Part shown: positions 10,001-33,600 of the stretch, one piece after another
How the letters are laid out: each line of letters begins with the position of its first letter
Numbering within the stretch: the first letter of the stretch is position 1
From: Sycon ciliatum
Taxonomy: Eukaryota; Porifera; Calcarea; Leucosolenida; Sycettidae
Length of the DNA stretch: 64,000 nt
Direction: 5' to 3'
Assembly (NCBI RefSeq): GCF_964019385.1
Contig: NC_088643.1
Location: 80,565,199-80,629,198 of the forward strand
Translations under genes and position numbers: made by a program
Notes under the pieces: model-generated
Told to the model about the DNA's origin: nothing
The model's input: only the letters and a program-made list of their open reading frames with translations
Database searches by the model: none

Positions 10001-11483
10001 CATAACCTGGGATTCGAACCCGCACTATCGCGCGCCCTGCATTCATCCCCCGATGCACTTCGCATACATACTAATTCTTCCAAGTTGTTTCACATTGTGA
10101 TCTTGCATTTGAAAGCCCTATTTGAGTTATATGCATTGTGGCCAGCCGTCTTTGATGGCACGGTACGGTAGGGGATAGGGACGGGACAGGTACGATCGAG
10201 GGTAATACGACACCGTCTCCCGTACCGTACCATCAAACACAGCTGGCCACATACAGCTTCCCGCAATATTCAAATAGGGCTTTCAAACGCAAGATAATAA
10301 CGTAACGCAACTTGGAAGAATGGGTATGAATGCGAAGTGTATGGGGGAATGCATGTAGGGCGATAGTGCGGGTTCGAATCCCAGGATATGCCTGAAAAAA
10401 AGGAGAATTGAAAAATTTATAACATCCTATGCTTTTTTGCCGTCAGATACGGATAGCGCCAGGCGTGACACAAACAAACAAACACACAAACAAACACCAA
10501 ATTAAAGCTGTGTGGACCCTGGCTAGCGCCAGACGTTACTGAAGTAACGTCTTCTGCATAGCTACGGGAATAATTGTCTTTCTTCTGGACAGTGCAGGGT
10601 GGATGCAAAGATCTTGGGAGAGGGGGGGGGCAGGCAGTCCAAAATGTAACTACATGTTCGTGTAGAAAGGAAAAGGACATATGGATACGAGTTTAGAGTA
10701 ACTCTCCATCACTGTAACCAGATACTATATACAGTCAGAAAGTGCAACAACTAGGCACAAAACTGACAGAGTACTGAGACATTCGGAGATGTGTTGAAGC
10801 TAGGTGTCAGGACGTCGAATGCCTCAGTACTCTGTCAGTTTTGTGCCTAGTTGTTGCACTTTCTGACTGTATATAGTATCCAGTTACAGTGATGGAGAGT
10901 TACTCTAAACTCGTATCCATATGTCCTTTTCCTTTCTACATTTATTATTGGCTCAACATCCGAGTTACATGTACATCTGTTTGTAATACGGTAAAAGCAA
11001 TTATTTTAAGGGGCCGTAAGTACATGTGTAACGATTTCCCAAAAATTGACCAGTTTGCTTGTACCAACATTTCTCACTCATTCTCAATGCTCACTAACAA
11101 CAGTATTAGTATTGATATCTGTAAAACGTTTTCTATTTTAACGACAGATTTGTCCTCGTTAACTCGTTAAATTTAGCACTTCGTTATATATAAGGCTCTT
11201 ACAGTACTCAATCTGCAGACAGAAGTGTTCTATACTATGAACTCATTGTGCTTGTTTATTTTATTTTTACTGTGCATGTCTTCCACCTGATACCATGTGA
11301 ATGAGCGCTGGTTTTTCTGGGTCTTGTCTGCAGAACAAATACATCATGGCGTTTGGAGTGACCACGCTGACAGGCTGTGTGGCGTATATTGCCTACATCA
11401 ATGCCGTGCACAACCCCGACGCTGACCATAGTCGAGCATCCACTACTGCCGGTGGACAGAGACGCTCCAGCAAATGGGACTGA
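7013..11483 (+). CDS. SMIM8: Small integral membrane protein 8, 90 aa, two exons
   Basis: Exons 7013-7135 and 11334-11483 (TGA at 11481) join in phase 0. The donor is CCG|gtgagt and the acceptor is tctgcag|AAC. The product has 90 residues: a polar N-terminus, the family core FFRVVNFELFARPNKYIMAF across the junction, one membrane segment (about GVTTLTGCVAYIAYI) and the C-terminus SSKWD. From memory, vertebrate SMIM8 has the same order (FRAVNPELFIKPNK, MAFGLVTL..CVAYIGY, TSKWD at the end), which makes this a firm family assignment. Its molecular function is not established. The ATG chosen is the first in the exon. The intron is 4.2 kb and almost filled by inverted-repeat elements. Confidence 0.93.
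7288..7550. mobile_element. Tc1/mariner-type MITE (family M), copy 1
   Basis: TA then CAGTCCATTTCAAAACTATA and GACGCG at the left, with the inverse at the right ending in ACTG then TA. The TA flanks and CAGT start are those of Tc1/mariner elements. The interior is non-coding and is the reverse complement of copy 59532-59791. Relatives lie at 52993-53921 and 58695-58866. Confidence 0.85.
7823..8150. repeat. Inverted repeat, dispersed family B
   Basis: The left arm 7823-7943 (ATAGTCTTCGGGGTGCTGAG to GCAGACTACAAC) is matched in inverse by 7997-8150, with a spacer of about 53 bp. The block from about 8000 to 8310 recurs reverse-complemented at 51020-51366 in the PLD6 intron, so this is a dispersed element and not a local accident. 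Confidence 0.8.
8357..9868. mobile_element. Foldback element with three nested inverted pairs
   Basis: Three pairs of inverted arms: 8357-8402 with 9824-9868 (outermost), 8458-8512 with 8974-9026, and 9079-9250 with 9647-9819. The transcript could fold with one closing stem and two inner hairpins. The loop at 9262-9600 has short open frames on both strands but no domain I recognise. A smaller palindrome (CCTAGGCTACAGTCAGCCTA) starts at 9607. Confidence 0.75.
9950..10438. mobile_element. Inverted-repeat element with tRNA-like B box in both arms
   Basis: The left arm 9950-10170 pairs with the right arm 10223-10438 at high but imperfect identity. Each arm contains a GGGTTCGAATCCCAGG stretch (inverse at 10009-10024, direct at 10369-10384), which fits a pol III B box. 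A clear A box was not found. The arms may come from a tRNA-derived SINE inserted head to head. Confidence 0.65.
10661..10940. repeat. Near-perfect palindrome, 125-bp arms
   Basis: Arms 10661-10785 and 10816-10940 are inverse copies with only a few mismatches, separated by 30 bp. Both outer ends read TGTAGAAAGGAAAAGGACAT (direct on the left, inverse on the right). It has no coding capacity and lies in the SMIM8 intron about 390 bp before exon 2. Confidence 0.9.
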
Positions 11484-12975
11484 GAGACTAGCGTTGCTGT
11501 GCTCAACTGTTTAGTGTGGAATTTGGACTCTTCCGATGCGGACACTGTCACGGAGCAGCTGCAGGGACAGGCCACGGCAGAATTCAGTGCACCGTGCCAA
11601 ACTCCTGATCTGCCCAGATGTTGGCGTATGATACGCATAGAGTGTGAGCAATCTAGGCATTTGCATGGCTATGATCACCATGCGTGTGACCAGTGGTGGT
11701 ACTACATGTACATGTGCCAGTTTTCCATGGTGGATAAAGTCCTGCATACTCTACTGCAATAGTGCTATCACTCCACCCGGTGACCCTTGCAGGACCAGGA
11801 CCAACATTGATGACAGAGCTGTTTGGCAGTGTTTGCAGCCTTGCGTGCCGGCAGCCTACCCACACGACTGGTAGATGACCATAGCCAGTGGTCAGTGTGC
11901 ACAGGAGTTTGACACTAGACTGGCCATGTCATATGTCTTGGTCCCACCGCAGCTCAAAACACGATACTATTGTAGTGAACTTGGCATTTGGCCTATTTTT
12001 CCTAGAACCCTGGGCTTGTGGTATTTACCATTTAACAGCTTTTGGACTTGGGCTGTTTAAGTCAGAGCAGGCCAGGTCTGTCACACCCTGCTTTGTTTAC
12101 AGGGATTATCAAGAGAGTCCTCAACTCCTGCTGATGTGATTACTGTTGAGAATTTGCTGAGGTGCTTTACTGTCACCGACCTTCAAGATAACTTACACAA
12201 GTATGTAATGACACACTGACACACCGGTGTGTTGTAGCATTGGGACTACATATCTTTATCATTATATTAGATTGCAGTATCTTTGCTCCAGACATTCTGA
12301 CATCATGCAGCTGGTCACCTTGCCCCAGGGGTTCGTCCTCCAGGCTGAATTAGGGTCACTGGCCTGTCGTCATGCAATCATGAACGATGTGCGATCACAC
12401 AGCTTTCCACAGGCCACAGGTGTTGTCAGTGTTCTGAAATATTGCTCCCGCGGTGGAAGATACTGGTATGTGTGGCGTGGAATAGTGACAGATATCAATA
12501 TCAAGCACGAGCTATAGTTTACACCTTACAAGTACTTCGACGTACCTATTGTCATTATGACGTGCATCACTATCAAAAGGCAAACTCAATCTTTGCTTAC
12601 TGCAGTTACGGGGTAGGTGGGAATAGAAAATATCTTCCTTGGAAAATGCCAAGGCGAAACTCTGGGCTTACTGCGGTCAAGGAGTAGTATTAGTTAGCCT
12701 AATCATATAGGTGAGATTATTTGGTGATTATGAACTCTATAATTATCATCAATAGAGTAACGATATCACTTGTGGCACTCAGTGTATGTTGTTGACTTGG
12801 CAATTGTCATCAAAACGAACTATCAAGTAATGGAACAAAGCGAAGACAAAAAAAAACTAAAATGAAATTGGAAATATCTCCTGAATATATTTGAATAGTT
12901 TGACATGACCCACTCCATTGGTCAGTCTGATAGCTCTGGGCATCACGTTGAGGGATACGCTGTAACTCTTCACAA
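11484..12975. other. Intergenic or 3' UTR between convergent genes
   Basis: Between the SMIM8 stop (+) and the EGF-gene stop (-). It probably holds both 3' UTRs. No other gene or clear repeat was seen. Confidence 0.5.
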
Positions 12976-23473
<10,498 letters not shown>

Positions 23474-24779
23474 TGGCTCCGAACCCTACTGGACACTGGA
23501 CAGTCCGTCAAAGGACAGATAACAAGAGCATGAAGAAAATGCTGCATGCGTTTACTTCCTTCCCGTTTGCACTCCGGCACAAGTTGGATATGCGTCGGCT
23601 ACCTAAGTAATGCGCTGGGCCACACAAACTATGCGTGAGACCTTAGCACACATTGCTCTGTGCAGCTAGCACAGCTCTGCTTACGTGTTGGTACGCCAGG
23701 CAGTTAGGTTAGCACGGTGCTGCTGCTGCTGCTGGGATGTCCCGCGGTACTACGCGATAGGGTGCTGCTCTCTATGCCGTGTGGCTGGCTAGGCTAGCTG
23801 ATTGAGCAGTTGCTGAGACCAGTGAATGCACCTGCGCTCGCCACTTTCCTTGCGCTCCCCGTGCTAATGCTTATGTTCTAAGTGATCTACGTCGTTCTAT
23901 TGCTACAGTGCAGTGTGAATCTTGTGTGAAGTGTCGCAGCAGTTAGAAACAACTCTCACTATAAAGCCTGCAGCAAAACACTGAGCAACACTATCACTGG
24001 AAGATCGGGAACAACATCACCGCGAAGTCGCGCACGTGCATGCTCCGTACTGGTCTACCTGTCAGTGTCACTCATCGTGAACCATGAAGCTCCACGACCC
24101 ACGAAATGCTCGCCTCGTGCCTCGTGGCACGGGAGCTAGGACTCGAGGATCTGTTACTGTATTAGTATTATCTAACACTTACAGTACGTGGTGTATGCAT
24201 TAGCAATGCTGCATGCTAGCAAGCTTCGGCCTGCTGCGTCGGGGGAGGGGAAACCTCACTCCAGGGGAAGTCTTCACTCACGGCGCGTTTTCGACGCTAA
24301 CAAAATACTTACCTCGGTATTTGATGGGCGATCGGATGGTGTGTGTCCGCGTGTGCACCTCGTTCTCTTGCACCTTGCGCACTGATGTTGGAAATTGGAC
24401 CTCAGTGAGTCACTGGCAACTAAGTCGGTTAGGGTCGCAGCTCAGGTGAACTGCCCAGAGGGATTTGCTGAACAATCAGGAGGACGTTGGAAGCTGCTTC
24501 ACGCCGCGACTTCTTCTCCTTCCTGTGGTCGTCGGGACGTGAACGTGTGTACTACTCCAGTGGAGGTACGTGGAGGAAAAGGCATGATGTCCCGATTTGA
24601 CCAACCGCACCTGTGCATCCTTGCCGGCGGATGTCTGGGGTGATCTCACTTCGCTGTTTGCTTGCATCCATCATATTCACCAACAGCAGGTATCATATTA
24701 CCTAAAATGCGTAAAGATATCGGTAACCAAAATAGGCAGTTTCTGTCTGTTATCACATGGGGCGAAGGCATGAAAATCT
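23474..24779. promoter_or_regulatory. Probable upstream region of the EGF-repeat gene
   Basis: The signal-peptide exon starts at 23473 on the minus strand, so its 5' UTR and promoter should lie here. I see no TATA box I would defend and no other gene. A short CTG run is at about 23720-23734. Confidence 0.3.
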
Positions 24780-24870
24780 AAGCCTGGTCGCATGGGGTTT
24801 GAACCAGCGACCATGTGCTTGAAAAATCACCGGACATACATGTACATCAGTGCTTACCACTCCACCAGAA
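24780..24870 (-). mobile_element. tRNA-derived SINE relic
   Basis: On the minus strand there is an A-box match (TGGTGGAGTGGTAAG, 24867-24853) and a B-box match (GGTTCAAACCC, about 24805-24795) about 50 bp apart, as in the head of a Ser/Leu-type tRNA-derived SINE. There is no acceptor stem, so it is not a tRNA gene. Confidence 0.5.
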
Positions 24871-25559
24871 GGTACTACTGACCCAAACCTCCTAGGGTTG
24901 TTTGTCGACATGATTTTATTACTGTGTACACGCATTGCCGAGCAGGTTCAAAGGTTCAAATGCCCTTCCACCACGTGCACAGCCATCAACCATCACAGTG
25001 TAGTTTTGATGCAGACGCCATTTTGAATGGAGGAAACCCGACGCGATTAAAGACCAGCGCGTTCAAGCGTAGAGAACTGGAGATACTGACTCAGGAGAAG
25101 AGGCTAACGTGAGAAGGGTCTATCGGTGTCCTATTGATCTTCTATCACTTGTGTCAAGGACTCTCGATCTGCCTCTCCGTGCTGCTGGTCCCGTGAAAAA
25201 TATTAGATGGCCACGAACCAACATGTACCAGTTCAACGCTAATAGTAATACTAGTAACCTGACATAGGTGCTGACTACTCGGCGGCTCCATAGATCTTTG
25301 AAGGTATTCGACCCCATCAGTGTCCTTAGCGATTGAAACTTCACACACTGAACGGGCAGAGTCCTAACTAATTACAAACACAAGTCTTGTAGGTTTATAG
25401 GAGTCGTAAGGACACGAGGAGGAAGGCCTGGCCGCAATGTGCATTTTTCTGCATTTCAAACCTCAGGGAATGATGGTAACTGAGTCAGCAGTTCGTCACT
25501 CGGCCTTACTAGCCCTTAGACTTAGTATAAACTACTAAAGCGTTACAGGGCCGGCCAGG

Positions 25560-27945
25560 ACCCTACAAAGGAGGATATCATAGCTAGCGATATGGTGTCT
25601 CAACGTCTAGATCGTAGTAATGGGTGGACCTCGTGACTGGTTTGACACCACCGTGGAATGCTTTATCGTCTAGTGGCGTGAAGCTAGCCTCTTCAGATCT
25701 TGTACCAGAACACACAACCTCCTCGTAAGCCGAGGCGCCGACCTTGCCCATGGTTGTGTCCTGAACTTGTATCTGCTGTGCGTCAACGAAACAAGGCCCA
25801 CCGACTTCTTTCACGCTCTCCAAACGATGTCCGCCTGCGAGAGCAACACCGCACTCTCCGCGCAGCCGCGCGCAAGCTAGATCGGAGGCTAAGGGATCAG
25901 TATTTTCAAGCTCGCCTACAGTCGGCCGGAAAGGATGGACGGAAGCTCTGGAATACGATAAACGTGGTGACTGGACGAGCGAAAAGTTCAAGCCCACCAC
26001 AAGTACCTGTTGGAATCCTCTCCCGAACTTTTGGCGAAGTTGTACATGACCCTGGACGACCAGACGCGCTGTGCGCCAACGCACCAGCCGAACGTGAAGC
26101 ACCAGCATTCACGGAATTTGCGCCTGTTTCGACGGAGGACATTACGGCCCTTCTCCAGTCCGTTGACGCGTCAAAAGCAACTGGACATGATGACTTGCCG
26201 GGTATTGTCCTTAGAAACTCGGCATCAATACTGGCTCCCTCGCTCAGCATCATTTTCAATACTTCGTTATGTCAGGGGTGTGTTCCCCGTCAGTTTAAAA
26301 TTGCTAATGTGTCGCCGCTATTCAAAGGTGGCGGCCTTGACCCTTGTCAGCCTACTGCGTATCGACCTATTTCTCTACTACCAGTCGTTTCTCGCCTCCT
26401 CGAGAAGATCGTCAAAGCTCAGCTTACGTCCTTTCTGACCGATCACAGTATTCTCCCTGACTCGCAGTTCGCGTACAGGAAGAACCACAGTACGGAGGAC
26501 GCTCTTGTGCTAGCTGTCAATCGCTGGCTGAAAGCGAAGTATGAGCGCAAACTCACAGGTGTGATATTCGTGGATATGTCGAAGGCTTTCGACTGTGTCA
26601 AACACACCATCTTGGCACAGGAGCTATCCGACATTGGGGTCGGCGGTACTGTCCAGATATGGTTCACTAGTTACCTGAGTGAGCGGCTTCAACGCGTAGT
26701 CGTGGGCGGAAATTGCTCGGAATACGTCGCATGCAGTCGAGGGGTGCCGCAAGGATCCGTCCTCGGCCCCCTCCTTTTCACACTATACATCCGTAACCTT
26801 CGATGCTGCTTGCCCCAGCAGGTCACAAACCAGGAATTTGCAGACGACATTGCAATTGAAGCCTCGGGCAGTTGCGAACAAGTGTGCTCTTCTCTAAGCA
26901 CAGCCATCACTGGCCTGTCGCAGTGGTTGGAGGACCGCGGGCTAATGCTGAACCAAAAGAAAACGCAAGCTCTGTTGATTACCCCAAGAGGCCCAGCCCC
27001 TGACACAGATAACATTCGAATTCGCTGTGGGAATGCAGCCCTTGCAGTTGTGGAACAAGCGCGGTACCTGGGCGTAATGGTAGATGGGCAGCTCTCCTGG
27101 GAGCCTCACGTCAATCACACAATCCAGCAGGTGCGGAAGTCAGTAGGTGCGCTGTGGCGGAGCCGCCGAAGCCTCACCCTGGCGTCAAAGATCCTGTTTT
27201 ACAGGTCGATGATCCAGGGTAGGTTGTCGTACGCTTCCAACGCCTTTTATCCGTCACTTCAAATTGGCAACATGGAGCCCCTCACACGTCTAACGAAGTG
27301 CGCTATCCGCGGCTTCTTTGGTCTGCCACCGTGGTCGCGCACGAGCCCGATCTTTGAACAGCTCCGCCTCACCACCCTGGAGGACATGTTTAACATTAAG
27401 CTCCTCATCTTTGTCCGTCGTTGTCTGTTCTCCCGAGCTAGCTCCCTCTTCACCAGCTTCTTCGTGAGAGTTACTGGTGACCGCACTCGGGGAGCAGCAC
27501 ATCACCTCGTTCGAGTACCATTTTGGCCCGGTCCTGCGGGTCGAGCGACCATGCAGTTCATCGGCGCAGTCCTGTGGAACCAGCTCCCGCCTGATCTCCG
27601 TTCCGAGCCCAGCCACCTTCAGTTCTGTGCCCTGCTAAAAGCGCATCATGGCTCCGTTTAAATGCTTTTCGGCTAGTGGGTTTCTGTGGTATAGCGGACT
27701 GAAGAATAGTAAACGTGTTTTGCAATATACATGTATGTATGAAGCTATTATAGTATGTTCCCATTCCGTTTTTGCTTTGGTGTAGCCCTGAGGTTGATTG
27801 CTTATTTATTTCTACCCTTCCTCTCTCCATACTTCTGTCCCCCCCCCCCCCTCTCTCTCATTCCTTCTGTCGTCCACATGTATCAAAGGAGGCGAAATCG
27901 CCTGTTTGTGGTGCGACGTTAAATAAACTTCTACAACAACAACAG
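25560..27945 (+). mobile_element. 5'-truncated LINE (CR1/Jockey-like)
   Basis: It contains the RT frame 25700-27661. Upstream, about 25595-25700, decayed ORF2 sequence (FDTTVECF) continues in another frame, and no endonuclease domain is present. The 3' end has a short hairpin (GGCGAAATCGCC), then GACGTTAAATAAAC and a short ACAACAACAAC tail near 27944, in the style of LINEs that end in a hairpin and simple repeat. A comparable tail is at 28920-29005. Confidence 0.85.
25700..27661 (+). CDS. LINE ORF2 reverse transcriptase, 653-codon open frame
   Basis: The frame encodes the RT of a non-LTR retrotransposon, which copies element RNA at a nicked target site. Visible blocks in order: a basic N-terminal part (about residues 10-100), KATGHDDLPGIVLR (about 160), YRPISLLPVVSRLLEKI (about 220), motif A FVDMSKAFDCV (about 293), motif B GVPQGSVLGPLLFTLYI (about 350), the catalytic FADD (about 384), LNQKKTQAL (about 425), the thumb ARYLGVMVD, and a C-terminal part ending at 27661. 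The apurinic endonuclease domain that normally precedes RT is absent, so the copy cannot be autonomous. The start at 25700 is simply the first Met after the decayed upstream part. The long open frame suggests recent insertion. Confidence 0.9.
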   Translation: MYQNTQPPRKPRRRPCPWLCPELVSAVRQRNKAHRLLSRSPNDVRLREQHRTLRAAARKLDRRLRDQYFQARLQSAGKDGRKLWNTINVVTGRAKSSSPPQVPVGILSRTFGEVVHDPGRPDALCANAPAEREAPAFTEFAPVSTEDITALLQSVDASKATGHDDLPGIVLRNSASILAPSLSIIFNTSLCQGCVPRQFKIANVSPLFKGGGLDPCQPTAYRPISLLPVVSRLLEKIVKAQLTSFLTDHSILPDSQFAYRKNHSTEDALVLAVNRWLKAKYERKLTGVIFVDMSKAFDCVKHTILAQELSDIGVGGTVQIWFTSYLSERLQRVVVGGNCSEYVACSRGVPQGSVLGPLLFTLYIRNLRCCLPQQVTNQEFADDIAIEASGSCEQVCSSLSTAITGLSQWLEDRGLMLNQKKTQALLITPRGPAPDTDNIRIRCGNAALAVVEQARYLGVMVDGQLSWEPHVNHTIQQVRKSVGALWRSRRSLTLASKILFYRSMIQGRLSYASNAFYPSLQIGNMEPLTRLTKCAIRGFFGLPPWSRTSPIFEQLRLTTLEDMFNIKLLIFVRRCLFSRASSLFTSFFVRVTGDRTRGAAHHLVRVPFWPGPAGRATMQFIGAVLWNQLPPDLRSEPSHLQFCALLKAHHGSV

Positions 27946-28325
27946 TGCAAAACAAGCAGACTGTGATGTTTGCGCCTTTCCTCCGTTGCTAGAATATTTC
28001 AGGACCGTTTTCGGCCATCATATCGGCAGCATGTCAAGTCTTTGAGTAGACCGAATCAAAAGGAGATCTTCTTTTTTTTTAGTTTGGATCACTAGTCCAC
28101 AGGTTCTAGTCAGTCAGGTTATCTAGCGTGGCTTAGCGAGCAGTGTTCCTTGATCCTAGACAGTTATACTTGCATGCATGTAATGGGGCTAGCCCGCCGC
28201 CATCGGCCTGTTGCACTGTTGGATGGGTACAGTATGTTAGTTCCGCACGTATTAAAATTATAAATACATGTATATTCGGCGTGCAGCTTATGGAACGACC
28301 CCTATTCTCATCTGCATGTAACTGG

Positions 28326-28528
28326 TAGGGTCCGGCGGATTCTGCCGGCAGAAAAATTGGCAGAATTCGGTACTTTTTCTGGTAAGTTTCATGCATGTTT
28401 GGTATGTGGATAAAAAAATGGAGCAGAATTCGATGAATTGCCCGCCATAAGGTTTGTATGGCTCTGCCAATTTCACTGCCTTTCGAGCAGAATCTGCCAC
28501 CTTTTCGAGCAGAATCCGCCAGTCCCTA
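28326..28528. mobile_element. hAT-type MITE with perfect 8-bp target duplication
   Basis: The terminal inverted repeats are TAGGGTCCGGCGGATTCTGC and the inverse of GCAGAATCCGCCAGTCCCTA. It is flanked by an exact GTAACTGG duplication at 28318-28325 and 28529-28536. An 8-bp duplication and TAGGG ends fit the hAT superfamily. The 203-bp interior is non-coding, with several GCAGAAT/ATTCTGC motifs. Confidence 0.9.
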
Positions 28529-28899
28529 GTAACTGGTGCGTGTACAATGTATGGTTGTGGTTCAGCCCTGTTTGACATTACCCGTTAGGAGCAGGAGGAG
28601 CCAATCAGAACTAATCATATCGGGCCACCAGTGACTACTGTATTCTCCCTGCACACCTACCTGCCTACATCATGTACACACGCCTACTAATATACACAGT
28701 CGCTTTTGCTGTCGCAGCCACTCGTAGTCCGGTTAGTCCAGCTTCACTGATGTCGACCGAGGTAGCTCTCTTGCTACTGTGCTGCAGTGTTATACATGTA
28801 GTTACATATCCAGCTATTGTCTCTGCTCCGTTCAGGGAATTCAGAATAGGAAGACGGCTGTACCACCCGCTCTTTTCTCTTTGCTATTTTCTTTTCCTT

Positions 28900-29005
28900 C
28901 GCTTCCTTGTTATTGGGCAACCTGCCCATTAGAATCTGCGAAGTAAAATGAACAACAACTCATATTGGCGATGGTGCCATCGTGAGAATAAAGACTTCAA
29001 ACAAC
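28900..29005 (+). mobile_element. LINE or SINE 3' tail
   Basis: A hairpin (GGCGATGGTGCCATCG), AATAAAGACTTC and then an AAC repeat: the same layout as the LINE tail near 27900-27945. The body upstream is too short or too diverged to classify. Confidence 0.5.
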
Positions 29006-29014
29006 AACAACAAC

Positions 29015-29050
<36 letters not shown>

Positions 29051-29068
29051 AACAACAACAACAACAAC
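28998..29068. repeat. (AAC)n/(GAC)n compound microsatellite
   Basis: CAA units turn into CGA units and back to CAA. It probably grew from the retroposon tail just before it. Confidence 0.95.
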
Positions 29069-30685
<1,617 letters not shown>

Positions 30686-33600
30686 GGGAGGACTGGTGAA
30701 TTGCTGTTGCTACACTACAACTACTTACACAGAGAGGTTCAAGACAAGGTAGACTTCATTTGGCAAACATCCTAGGGCTGTAGCAACTCATGTCACGTGA
30801 AGCACTCTTTCTTCTTTTATATAGAGCAGAGAGCTGTGCAAACTAGTCACTGCCTTCATGATCGCGAGACTGTACTGAGGAGTCTCGCAATGTAGATCTA
30901 CCCGGCATCGATACCGCTGATCGCTTGACCCGCATTAGCACCGGAATGGCTATATCGTCACACAATGAATAGTATTATCGGCATCGGTCTCCAATCCATG
31001 CGGAAGCTGTGGATATGCTGAACGAGTAGCATGTTCTGGGAACGCTTTCCCCTAATGAACTACGATACTGGCAATACTGCCTACTGCCTGGCTAGCTGCG
31101 GGGCTAGTTCTAGGCATGACGTGTTAGTACTGAATTGCCAGGACGCTACAATCTCCGTCTCGGCACAGGCACAAGAGCCCCGCATATTATTGTAGTGACT
31201 GCAGTGCATGCAGTGTGTACAGATTAGGATGAAAACAAAACATGGACGCCGGCCCATCATGTGTTTAAGGTTTAAAAGAGCTGACCTGCTGCTGCTCACT
31301 GATCGATGGATTGTTATCGGCAGTAGTTCATGATGGAGGAGTTTGAGTGCAATATGAAAGCACTTGCGCTGTTGACATCTTGTTAATCGCGTTTCCGTAT
31401 CGTCGCTTCCTGATTTAGTTTCACCACAGATACCTCATGTACAATCTCTGCGCCATGCGTTGCACGGTGTAATACTCCTTGCAGCAGCAGCAGCAACAGA
31501 ACACATTCAACATTCGAAAGTTTACCTCCTTTCAATCATGGCACTACAGCGACGCTATGTAATGAGCTAAAACACTACTTGTACTTCGAAGTAATAAAGA
31601 GCAACCATACGCAAATCAATGAGTGGCAAGTTTGGAAGACTCTCCCATGGCCATGCGATGAGATGATGATGTCCTCCCAATCCATGTATCAACAACCAAG
31701 GAAGCAAAGAACTAAACCCTGCCGAAATGCAATTATGGGCCAGGGCCTATACATGTACTTGCAGCAAGATTTATCTCCACACTCTCATGCATTCAGGCAA
31801 TCAGGGAGCTATCGCAGACCAATGCACGTGAACCACTCCAGAGCAGGTTGTTTCCGCAAAACCCCGTTGAAGTACAGACATTACACAGGTCAGTGGTCCT
31901 GCCGCAATAGACAGTATGACATAATGTCTCTTTACCTTTACATTATACATATTTTTTTAACGTAGTAAATTACTTAGTTGTTCTCATTCATTGCTGTGAT
32001 GTATCAGATTCATAGCTCGTGTCAGCAGTCTTCAGTTGACTTCAGGATATTCGCCCGTAGGTAGGATGGCCCTGGGTACAAGTCTGGTTCTTCGAAGGGT
32101 AGTACATAGTAATTTTTTATTTGACTAGGGGAGTCCCAACAGGCGCTAGGCATGGCCTTATAATTATAATTATTATATATTTTTTAAACCAGAGAGACAC
32201 GCACACGTGCTCGTACGTAGATCTACATGTACGTTCACGCATACACACACGCCCATACAGTACATGATTATACTCTCTCCTGAATGTTTGTCCCCAATTT
32301 ATAGACAGGAGATGTACATCTCTGCCCCTCACGGCCTCAGGTTCTGTTGATGTTCGCTCACGTGTACATGAACCAGTTGGCCGCTACTGAGTTCTTTGCC
32401 ACTTTGGTAGATCCACACCTGAGATCTGTTCTGCAGGGCAGTAGTGCACCTTGATCCGGCGGGTATGAGGCAGTTTGAGATGTCCATGCCAAGACGGGCA
32501 CGCCCGAATAGTATCAAATGGCCGTCGGTTTGACTTGCGATATCCTGTCTCAATCGCACTGCCACCAGCATGCTATTGTGACACAGCATGATGGTGTGGG
32601 CCAACCGATGTCGACGGGCTGGGCCGCCTCCGGAGAGATCTAGAGAGCCTTGCCGCCTCCAAATATGGCGACCGGCGATTAGTATTTACACTGAAGTGTG
32701 AAGAAGGCGCTCTCAAATCAAATAAATGCTCTCTCAACAATTAGACCCAACTCACTGCAGGAAATAGAACTCTAGAGATTGCACTACATAGTCATTGAAT
32801 AACCCTCCAGCCGGCTCTGGACTAACGTTTCATTGAAATGCACAAAAAGTTAATTTCGGATGCCGGCGCGGACTGATTTGGATGTAACCCGGGGACATCA
32901 ACACCGGCCAGTGGACATGCACTGACTGACTGATTCGAGTGTAGACATGGGTCCTACTTCAGATCTCTGAGTTTTCACACTGTTTTCGGTCTGGTCTTCC
33001 TGGGGTGGGCCATTCGATCACTGTGTACGTGTGTGTACGTGTGCTCGTGGGTGTGTCCCGCCGTTGGCTCTCACCCTCACCCATTGCCCCGGATATATCT
33101 TCAGCGCTATCTGGTCGGTATGCCATAGCCTGCTGAAATGATCGTATGCCATAGCCTGCTGAAAGATGATGATAGGTGAAAAGTACTGTAGCAGTAATCA
33201 GTATCTCGCTATGATGCATGGTGGAATTCTCCATCTAAATCGGCTCCAATGACTCTAACAACAACAACAACAACTCTCACAATAGAGTCACGTGTTCTTT
33301 TACAATGTGTAGAGTCGTAGAGAAGGAGAGAATGCTGTAAATCTGCAGTGCAGGGATCAGATTCATAGTCCGACTCGCGGTTGTCCAGCTACGACCAGTA
33401 ACCAAACAGCTACTGTACTTGTGTAGGGATGTCAATTGAATAATTATCCTATCAAAGATGGGAAATAACTGTATTGCGTCAGTGACCGATCCTTTCAATG
33501 TTCTTATCTTTACTTTTCCACCTGGACTCGTCCTTGGTTTCCCTTTTCTCTCTAGCTCTTCTCTTGTACCTTCTTGCTATACAATTACAGTACAAGACTA

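Noticed and set aside
24780-24870. Functional tRNA gene
   Set aside because: A and B boxes are present but there is no acceptor stem or anticodon arm.
25584-26108. 174-codon minus-strand frame opposite the LINE RT
   Set aside because: Shadow of the RT frame on the other strand.
32655-32672. CArG box CCAAATATGG as a promoter element
   Set aside because: A single 10-bp match with no gene start nearby.
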